This document shows, piece by piece, positions 55,509 to 64,000 of a DNA stretch of 64,000 bases. The stretch is from positions 9,982,001 through 10,046,000 of the forward strand of contig NC_060024.1 of assembly GCF_021134715.1 (NCBI RefSeq), read 5' to 3'. The notes beneath the pieces are model-generated. The model worked only from the letters and a program-made list of their open reading frames with translations. It was not told the origin of the DNA and searched no databases. The DNA comes from Daphnia pulex (taxonomy: Eukaryota > Arthropoda > Branchiopoda > Diplostraca > Daphniidae). The number at the start of each line of letters is the position of its first letter. Position 1 is the stretch's first letter. Both the position numbers and the translations under genes were made by a program.

Positions 55509-58500
55509 CTATGTTTGAACGGCCCGTGGTGAACCTTCACTGGATTTAAGTTGTTTCATTTCACCTGTGAAAGAAATAAAAAAATTTGTTTTCATTTTGA
55601 ATTGAAACTTGTGTAAAGTAAAACTAGAACGCCGGTATGAATAAACATGACACGACGAATCGATGGGATTTCGATGGATTTCCTGGTGTCTGGTGGTCCC
55701 GCAATAATTTTTTCTCCCCCAGAAATTCTCAATAGAGATGATTCATTTAATACCTGCTGATTTAGCAAGTTCGGCGTCTTCCTTGCGCTTGACCCAGCGC
55801 CGGACCAATGGCACCATGAAGGAAATGGCCGACGAGATGAAGAGGAAAATGCCGGCCAACCAGAAGGGAACGTCGTAACTCTGCGTCATATCAAAGACGG
55901 AACCTACGACCAAAAAAGTCAAAAGAAAGAAATGGAAAATGAAGTTGTCGGATCAAACAAACAAAGTCCAAAATCAATTTACCGGCTAGCGGAGGTCCGA
56001 CAATGGCGGCGACGCCTCTCAGCAAACACAAAAGTCCGAACGCGTTGGTGAGTTGTGCAATGCCCAGCAAATCGACCAGGACGATGGAAGTGAGTGCAAT
56101 GAAAGCCGCTGTAAAAAGAAAAAAGGAATTCTTAAAGAAATTCTAACTGAAATCAACTCGTGTGGGCGGGTGACGTACAGGAAAAGAGGCCGAAACAGCC
56201 AGAGGCGATGCAGAATCCGACGTAATCGTAGCAGAATGGCACGCAGAAAACGGCCACTCCACTCACGGCGATACAGACGTTGGTGACGAAGAGGGAATCG
56301 ACGGCCGGGAAGTCGGAAATGTAGCCGGAAATGAGACGGCCCACAGTGTTGGTGATGCCAATAATCGAGAGGAGAAAGGCGGCCGTTTCTTCGTCGATAC
56401 CCTGAGAATTAATTTAATCAGTTATTTTATAATCCCCCGTGAAATTATCGTGAATCATAATCCAGTCGGCTCTAATTTACTTTGGTGGTGGCGGCGTCGA
56501 TGATGTAGACGAACGGGACGTAGAATCCCAACATGCCAAAGACGTTGGAGACGCCGAGGAAGAGGAAGACGGGATCTTTCATCAAGGAGAAATCCATAAG
56601 GCCGGAAATTTCTTTGCGCGCCGATTCCGGTATGCAACGGCAGCAGCCGCCGCCGGATTTCTTTCCGGCTTTGCCAGACTGAACGGCTTTGGGGATCGAT
56701 ACAATACTTTGGCGGTAGGAGCCCAGTGATTTCTGGCTCTGATATTCTGGCAGATTGGTGACGCTGCCCGTGTAGAAGACATCTTTACGGGCCAGCGGGC
56801 GGGCCAAATCCTTCTTGGAAGCCGATAAGCTGCTCACATCATCTTTACTGCCACAGGCGCCAGCCGAACGGCGCTTCACGTTGCTCGCTTCGCCATTCGA
56901 GACGCTGGTGCGGCTTCCCCTTAATGCGGCCGCAGCTTTGCCTATCAGATACACCCGTCACGCGGAATGAAAATTGAATTATACAAATGGCCGGAATAAA
57001 AAAGAAAAAGGAAAAAATCTATTTTTGGATAGTTACCGTCTTCAAGGAGTTTGTCACTTTCTTTGGTGTCGTCTTCTAAATTATCTTTGAGTTGCGAGTT
57101 TTTCATTTGTTTGTCTTCCTTTTTCTCCTGGGACTGGGCGGCATCGCCGTTGGAAGGATCGCCTTTAGCTTCGCTGATGGTCGGCATGCGGGTGGCAGCG
57201 TGAGCTCCTGACAGCTGACAAAATGGGAGGGAAAAAATAAAGAAAAAAAAAAGAGAATCAAGTCGAATTCCGGTACAGTCGTGTAGTCGAAAATCACCTC
57301 ATCCAGATCGAAACTCGAGTGCACTCCGGGATCGACGTTGACAGGCACTTTGAGCCTTTTTTCGTAGGAACCGTCTGGCAACTGGACTGTGAAATATTGG
57401 GAGCCCATGAGAGAGCCGCGCTCCAGCTGGGCGGCTTTATCCTCCGCCATCCGCTGCAGTAAAGGTTTGCACTTTTTCTTAGGCGCCTCAAGGGGCCTCA
57501 TCAAGGAACCGAAAACCTGTCAGTCGTGAAGAGAGAGTAAGGAAAAAAAAGAGGATTGTCATGAGAATTGGATTGATTTCGCACGGAGATTGACAGAAAA
57601 ACTCACGGCGCAGTTGAAGATGATGCCGGCCAGGATGAGATTTGCTCCTTTCCAGTCGTAGTGTTCCAGCAGCATGGCCGCCAGCGGTGCGAAGACGAAG
57701 GTACCGAAACCGGATCCACAGACGGCGATGCCCGTGGCCAGGGCTCGTTTCTTTTCAAAGTAATAGCCGACGGAGACGATGGCCGGCAGGTAGATGAGTC
57801 CGAATCCGATTCCGCCGACGATGCCGTAGGTGACCATGAGCATGGCCACCGAATTGGACAAGGTAGACAGGGCGAAAGCGGCCATGCCGATGACGCTGCC
57901 CATAATACAAGTTGTCCGGCAGCCGAATTTGTTGGTGAGGGCCCCGACGATGGGTCCGCAGCTCAGGTAGACGCCGGCCAGGAGCGAGCCGACCCAGGCC
58001 ACTGTTCCTTTGCCTTCGTTGAAGTAGATGACGAATTTCGGGAGGAAGACGCCGAAAGTGTAGGCAATTCCGTCGACGATGAGATTGCAGAGGAAGGAAG
58101 ACATGACGATCACCCATCCCCATCCACCGTCCGGCGGAATCGGAATATCGTGTATCTATTTAAGAAAGACAAAATTAAAACAAAACCAAATGCAAATGCG
58201 TATAGGAAAAATGAATTGAATACCTCACAGATGTCTTCTCCATCGCATTCCGGGCTGGTTGCTTCTGGATCCGCTCTTTTGGCATCTTGTTTACTCTCGC
58301 CGGCCTGTTTTTTCCGGAATGCAAAAGAGAAAATGGCTTTAAGGTTTACAGCTGCACACATTAGACGAGAATGTCTGTTTTGATGTTAATGAGCCAACAT
58401 GAAACTTGGAAAGGATCTTTTCTCTTTCCCTCCGTCTATTATCCGACCCCTGGATGACCCTGATTGCCTTCAGGCTTCGTAGTTCACATCCATCAAACAG

Positions 58501-60388
58501 CCAAAGAACGCACGCCATCCGCCCCCACACGGCACATATACTGCGCGTATACAAACTGTTCATCCCTCCCACCAGATTCCTAATAGAATCGTGTGTCGAG
58601 CGGATAGGACAGTGACCCTGTCCTTTGTGATCCACCCATAGAATCCTACATATACATCCGTTGAAAAGGACGCCATCTTCTTTTGTACAGCGCTGCTATT
58701 AGGGCTGTAGCTACATATCTGAAACTAAGTAGGTATTTCATTATAAAGTTACACTACACACTGTGTGCGTATAGACGTGCCAGCAGCAGCTGACGTCTTG
58801 GAAGATGTCCTGCACAAGTCCCCCCCCTCTCTCCCGGATAGTGTTTCACAATAGGAATGACGTGGGAGAAAAACGTTTGAGCGGCTCCCATCCAGTGCGG
58901 AACAAGAAGAAGCTGCCGGGAAGTCGAAAAATGGCGAAGCGTGTGAGATGTTTGAACCGAGTTAGTACCGCACTCTTTTCTCTCTCGCACCAATTTTGAT
59001 CACGTCGTCAAATTCCAATCTCCATCGTAATGATAACGACGGGCAAGTCTATGGGTCAAGTGATCGCGGACATTTGACCGGGCGTCAGATTTTCATGATG
59101 CCGGCGCACCACAAACCCCAACAATCAGCATCTTCTCGCGTGATCTTTCGAGCGGGTGAGTTCAAATTCGAACCTTTTTTTTCTTTTTCGTCAGCTCCAA
59201 TTTGAAATGGATTGAGAATTATCGTGGTGGTGGTGGTGGTGGTGGCATGGGATATCCATCCGTCGTCGTCAAGTCATTTGATATTACACACATGAAACCA
59301 TATTTTTTGGTTCTCCCTTTTGACTCTCTCATCATCTTTTGTTTCATTTTTTAGCTACTGGAAAAGATTCTATTCTATCAACTGGCCGGCCGCAAAAGAA
59401 TGAAAACTATCGGATAACATTTGAAGGAAAGGCCTTTTTAGTTTTTTCCAACCATACTTTTGTGGTTAGGAACAGAAAAATGGCCGCTGCGGGTCGGATT
59501 ACTTTTTTTCATTTTTGTTTTTCCTCATTTTCACGAGTTTCACCTTGCCAAGGAGGAGTGGGGTGGAGAATTAGAAATTGTGCGTAACATCCACTGCTGT
59601 GTGTAGAGAGAGAGAGACGAACTGGTTCCTTTTAATCACGTGCCCTTTCCGTGGCTGGCATTTGAATGACAATCAACAGCAGCAGGTGAAAGGGTCCTCT
59701 TCTATGTACACAATAACGAACCGAAAAACTTTGGACCTTTGATTGTCCTACGTGGTTTTTTCCCGACAAGACAGGGAATTTCGGAAGGACCTTGTTAATA
59801 AGCCAACGTGAATTGTTTACTCAAAACGACAATTGACGTGAATTCGGCGAAAAAAACAATATCTCCTTGATTTGTCCTCGGATACTATTTGAAATGGCAA
59901 GTTGTGGTTGTTGTTGTTGTTTTTTCCCGAAAAGTCATTAGCGACCGAAAGTTTTTCCTAATGAACAGAGGGTGTATAGCGCGTTGGCCTTTTAAGGTGA
60001 AAACCGGCGATCAAATAAATCAATCAAGCGGGTCAAGATTAGGAAACCCAGACGTTCGGCGCTCAATTAGTTGGGACGAAATGCCTGCCGAGGAGCCAGC
60101 GGTCGCGTGTCATTATTACGCCCCGCACAAGGGAGAGAAAAAATGTGGTCTAGAGAGTCTAGAAATAGTATGAAATACAAATTGTGTTTGTACGGGGAAA
60201 ACCGGTTGCGATCAAGATTGATCAGCCGGGAGCCGGTAAATAGGAAAAAAACAACCAAAATTGACCGACTCCCAGGAATTACTTAGAGAAAAGAAAGAAA
60301 GACACAATGAACAATAGGCAGTTGAGGGGGGTCTAGAATTTCTCAAATATGAAATTGGTCTTACCTGTCTCGTATCTTTACTAGCCAT
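55509..60388 (-). CDS. MCT-5, SLC16-like monocarboxylate transporter with large loop
   Basis: Ten coding exons: 60388-60365 (MASKDTRQ), 58304-58224, 58155-57607, 57516-57298, 57214-57037, 56941-56481, 56401-56179, 56108-55983, 55903-55754, 55564-55509; 688 aa. Signatures: [12 protein letters not shown] (about 40-51) and [20 protein letters not shown]. The helix 6-7 loop is about 270 residues, acidic and Lys-rich, with [14 protein letters not shown] near its end, shared in form with MCT-4, and a Cys pair (CCRC) before helix 7. The intron that splits helix 2 from helix 3 in the other MCTs is absent. The junction at 57214 was set to the first CAG because only it keeps the frame. An alternative ATG exon at 63053-63055 would give an N-terminus starting MAGESKQ. 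Substrate unproven. Confidence 0.9.
59224..59246. repeat. GGT trinucleotide microsatellite
   Basis: About seven uninterrupted GTG/GGT units inside MCT-5 intron 1. Confidence 0.85.
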
Positions 60389-63052
60389 GATTTCCTATCT
60401 CTCTTTTTAATTCAAAAGTTTAAAGTCTGTGTGTTTTTTTTTTCGATAACGATAGTTATTGTGAGGGATCACCTTCCTTAATTTGAAAGATAAAATTGTT
60501 TCACTGGGAAATTCACTGGACACACAATAACTATCGGTACCACAGATACAACACCAAAAGGCTGTACGAGTTTAACTAAATATTTTTTCTTTTTTTCACG
60601 AAGGAGGAAGGAAAAACAAAACGAAAAAAAAAAACGGAATTTCAACGAAAACGTTGGCCCGGGGGGTTGAAGAGGGAGGGAGGTAGTAGCGTGTACAGAG
60701 CGCAGAGCCGAGTTTTCAGAGCGACCGAAACATCATGGCTGCAGCCCAGAGACTGACGCAACTTGCTCCTGTTGTAACTCACTCGGTCGCCCAACACACG
60801 CAGTCAGTAAGAGGGGGAAGGGTCTGAACGATACTACACACACACACAAACGCATAGATAGGAGGAAAAAAACCGAAAGGGAGAAGGAGGGGGAGAGAAA
60901 CGCTCATATGGAAGACAACAAAAAAAAAACCGGTTTCGGCCTCCCGCTCCCCCCCCACTCCCATGGCTTGGGGATCAGCCAACGGAGACTGACGCAACTC
61001 CCCCCTTCCCGTTATAAACATATGCGTGCTGCGCGCTCCCGTTTCCACCCCGCGATTGTACCTCATTCCCCTCCTCCTCCTTTTTCTCCCCTCCTTTCTC
61101 ATTTTCGTTCGTCTACCACTGAAGCGACATGGCGGCCATCGGGCGAACTAACAAGACAGACTAGTGTGTGTTATATTAAAAAAGAAGAAGAAGAAATGAG
61201 AAGAAGAAAAAGTTGCTGGGTGTGTGTGTGGGCGAGCCATCCATTGGGTTTAGATATCACAGTGCGAGTCACATTTAATAACTCAATAATCGATTGCAAG
61301 TTCTTTTTTTTTCTTCTTCTTCCGTTCAATTCCCTTGAGAAATAAAACGGGATGTTATTACTAACCGGCATCCGGTCACTGTCAAACCGTCCCCGATCAA
61401 ATTGATACTCGACAATTTCGAGTCCAACATTTCAGTTTGTTTTAAAGAAGATGAAAGAAAGAAAAAGAGAAGAGGATAATCGGATCGTGTAACGTATCAC
61501 GTGGAGGTGTTGAAAAAAGAAAGGCGTGAGAGAATGTGCGTGAGTGCAGCCGCCGAGTCTAAACAGCAACCTCAGAGCGACGCTCCATTCATGACTGAAA
61601 AAAATTCTTGTTTCAAACGAAAGAATAAAAAAGTTTTTCAAGTACTTTTTATTTTCCTCGTGACATTTTAAACGATAAAATAATTCCCGCCAGAGGAAAG
61701 GAAAAAAAAAAAGGGAACGTCGTAACACTGTCAAACAAAAGTCAAATAGTTCAACCGGAACCGGCAGCGATATACACACAAGATTGGGCATCCAGCCAAG
61801 TCGTCTAGCTCTTAAAAAGGATCCTGCGACGCGGAAAAGAAGAAAAAAGGAAGAAAAGTAACTTGTAATAAAATGTTGCTAAGGATTCTCAGCGTCACTG
61901 GTGGTGAGGGGGTGCAAGGCGATTGACGCGTTCACTTTATTGATTCAGTCGCGGTTAAACGAGTCAATAACATATGCCTTTCAAGTTGAGTTTGAAATGT
62001 TGTGTGTGTGTGTTATCGCTCAAACTTAAATCACTTTGGAGGGGGGTGAAAAAACAACAATTTGTGGGCCGTTATTACATTTTTACATCGGAGGAGTCTA
62101 GCCGACAGGCCGGTCCGATAGGTCACAGCACGCGGACCTTGGAACCTCGTGTTTCATATGTATGTAATCTCGGGACAAGCGAACGAGAGCGAGAAAAACA
62201 AGCTGCCGATCCTGGGACAATCTCATTGAAAAAAGACAAAAGAAGAATATTATAAGAGAAAAAAGAACCCAACTTTATTCGATATCAGCTATTCTGCTGT
62301 CACTGACACAAAAACATCCTCCATCATCCCTCCTTTGTCTCTCCCCATTTTCTTGGATCGGCTCCCAAGTCAACGTCGACGCAAAATCTCGCAAATGCTA
62401 CATACGAGATGACTTGCATTAGATTTAACTGATGCAAAGCGGAAGAGAGTTTAAGGGGGGGAAACAACGTTTACACAGACGGCAGTGTGGTACCGAATTA
62501 GAATGTGTGGAGGCTCGCCCATGGTTCGTCGCGGTATGCGGGTGTTGCGTTTATTTTTACCGAAATCATGCCAACAAGCACGGGAGAGAGACAACGACGT
62601 CAGCAGTCCCTTTTTTAGAGGCGAAGGAGGGGGGTAGAGAAATTCACGTGGGTCGGCGTCGATGACGACAACGCGGCGGTGAATATAAATTGTATTCCAC
62701 TTGACTATATATCTCATCGACCTAATTCAATGTAGGTAGACAGGCAACTACTATAATAATAGCTGAATCGCATCCAACTATTTCCTTTTGCTCCTTCGTC
62801 GTCAACGGCACGAAAATTCAGCCAATCAATTGGCGGCGAATTCAAGGCTAATTGGTCGGAACGAAGGATTAGATTGCCAAAGAGATGGAATGAGTGCACT
62901 TGTGATGATAACTAGTCCAATTCAGACAAATTAATTCCCATTTTAAAAAGAGAGGGAAAATAGTACGATAAAAATCCAATATTTTAGATGATGGCAATCT
63001 GTTCCTTCACACACACACACACGCCAATGATGACAAATTGGACAGCACTTAC
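60389..63052. other. MCT-5 upstream region (intronic for the alternative start)
   Basis: No coding exon is supported. Immediately upstream of the 60388 ATG lies a purine/pyrimidine-rich, partly GC-rich stretch (60590-61130) that could be the proximal promoter. Chance frames occur on both strands. Confidence 0.4.
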
Positions 63053-63055
63053 CAT
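63053..63055 (-). other. Possible alternative first coding exon of MCT-5, ATG only
   Basis: ATG immediately followed by GTAAGTGC (minus strand). Joined in phase 0 to exon 2 at 58304 it would start the protein [10 protein letters not shown], skipping [15 protein letters not shown]-type box lies at 63332-63337 on the minus strand. An exon that contributes only its start codon is unusual but known in eukaryotes. No transcript evidence is available here. Confidence 0.4.
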
Positions 63056-64000
63056 CGTTTGCGAGTCTTCTATTCACTGTCGGATTGTAGTGTAGGTGGT
63101 TCGGCGGGTTTCTATTTCTCTTTTCTTTTGTGGCTACTTTTAGAACATGACTCGTTCAAAAAACCTTTTTTGAACTGGAAAGAAGAAAGGCGCACTTGAT
63201 GATTCTGATCCGCCGTGCGAAGGGTTCGACGTCGCCGACTAGCACTGATTGACAACGACGCTCTACACGAAGCGCCTAGACCAGATTTCCAGTATCTCCG
63301 GCCAAGGACTATCGGGCGCGTTCGTGATGTGTTTATACCGACGTCACGGGAGGCGGAGTGCGGAGTCAGCTGATGCGCCCAATTCGATTGATACATCTAA
63401 GATTCTCAGAGAGAGAGAGAGAGAAATCTCCCGGCAAAGAGCGATCGAAGGCTGGACGGAGGACTTGCGCAGATCGCTGTTGTTTGTGTGTGTGTGTGTG
63501 TCGCTCGACTATTGTTTAATTCCCAGTCCTTTGTGGTGCCCCTTAAAACTGGCCGACGAACGCGTGCACTGAAATCACGACTACAAATATCGTAATGGCG
63601 TCATTTCCCCCATCACACCACTTTACAAGATGCAACTAATGTACGACAAGACCCTGGGTTATTGCTCTAGGATACACTCAAGCCCTTCATGCACTTTGTA
63701 TAATAAAAGATGTGATTTGAACAAACGAATCTTTTCCCTTTTTAAAATTTCGTCGTTCGGCAAACAATCGATCCGGGCGACCCACTCACCACTTGGAACC
63801 GGAATGTTTGCTAACAGTCCACGACATTCCCGCCTAGAGATTTATTTCGCGCAGAGATGGAAGAAAAACAACAACAACAAGGACGTCTCTATCAAACGGC
63901 GCGTGATGGACAGCATATTATCAAATATAATTCCCATTTTTCTATCGTTTTGTATGTTAGTGGAGGCGCTGCCCAGCTCAACGATTCTTTTAAACGGCTG
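63056..64000. other. Possible distal promoter of MCT-5; otherwise no gene
   Basis: Contains the TATA-like site at 63332-63337 (minus), a GA run at 63410-63424 and a GT run at 63486-63502. No coding exon is supported up to the window edge. Confidence 0.35.

Noticed and set aside
57661-58383. 240-codon plus-strand open frame
   Set aside because: It is the antisense shadow of MCT-5 exons 2 and 3, whose minus-strand frame carries SLC16 signatures and matching splice sites.

Overview
The window looks like nuclear DNA of a branchiopod crustacean, most likely a water flea (Daphnia or a close relative). The basis is family content plus gene architecture, not a database match: many small spliced genes with introns of roughly 50-110 bp, TATA-driven cuticle genes with a four-codon first exon, arthropod RR cuticle proteins, an arthropod heme peroxidase, and tandem Tret1-like sugar transporters next to SLC16-type monocarboxylate transporters. 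I rebuilt ten complete multi-exon genes by hand from splice sites; the summed exon lengths of each give one open frame.

Layout. (1) 0.8-7.9 kb: four paralogous small secreted proteins built on an alternating Asn-x-Asn-x tract followed by a short Leu/Ser-rich helix. I do not recognise the family and call it NXN-1 to NXN-4. (2) 8.6-11.9 kb, minus: a 16-exon animal heme peroxidase. (3) 12.5-15.8 kb: two RR-type cuticle proteins in head-to-head orientation; the second carries two chitin-binding domains. (4) 18.0 kb: a tRNA-Thr(TGT) that appears to hold a 15-nt intron. (5) 18.6-31.5 kb, plus: a tandem array of four Tret1-like transporters, the fourth frameshifted. (6) 32.3-40.1 kb, plus: three SLC16-like transporters, two of them near-identical, with a Tret first-exon relic between them. 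(7) 40.1-48.3 kb: repeat-rich, with a large inverted duplication, a 0.5 kb foldback element and an odd interspersed motif array; no firm gene. (8) 48.3-60.4 kb, minus: two more SLC16-like genes with long cytoplasmic loops. MCT-5 may have a second promoter near 63.1-63.3 kb.

How the genes relate. Trehalose/sugar uptake and monocarboxylate exchange are both part of arthropod carbohydrate supply, and the window brings together nine transporter genes or relics. The 24.7-32.0 kb and 32-37.6 kb segments grew by segmental duplication. The Tret relic before MCT-2 shows that a Tret-MCT pair was copied as one unit and then partly deleted. Cuticle, peroxidase and NXN genes share strong TATA boxes and signal peptides, as expected for bulk secreted products of epidermis or ovary; that shared use is inference.

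Most striking: the first coding intron of MCT-1, MCT-2 and MCT-3 begins with GA instead of GT, at exactly the site where MCT-4 has a normal GTAAGT donor.
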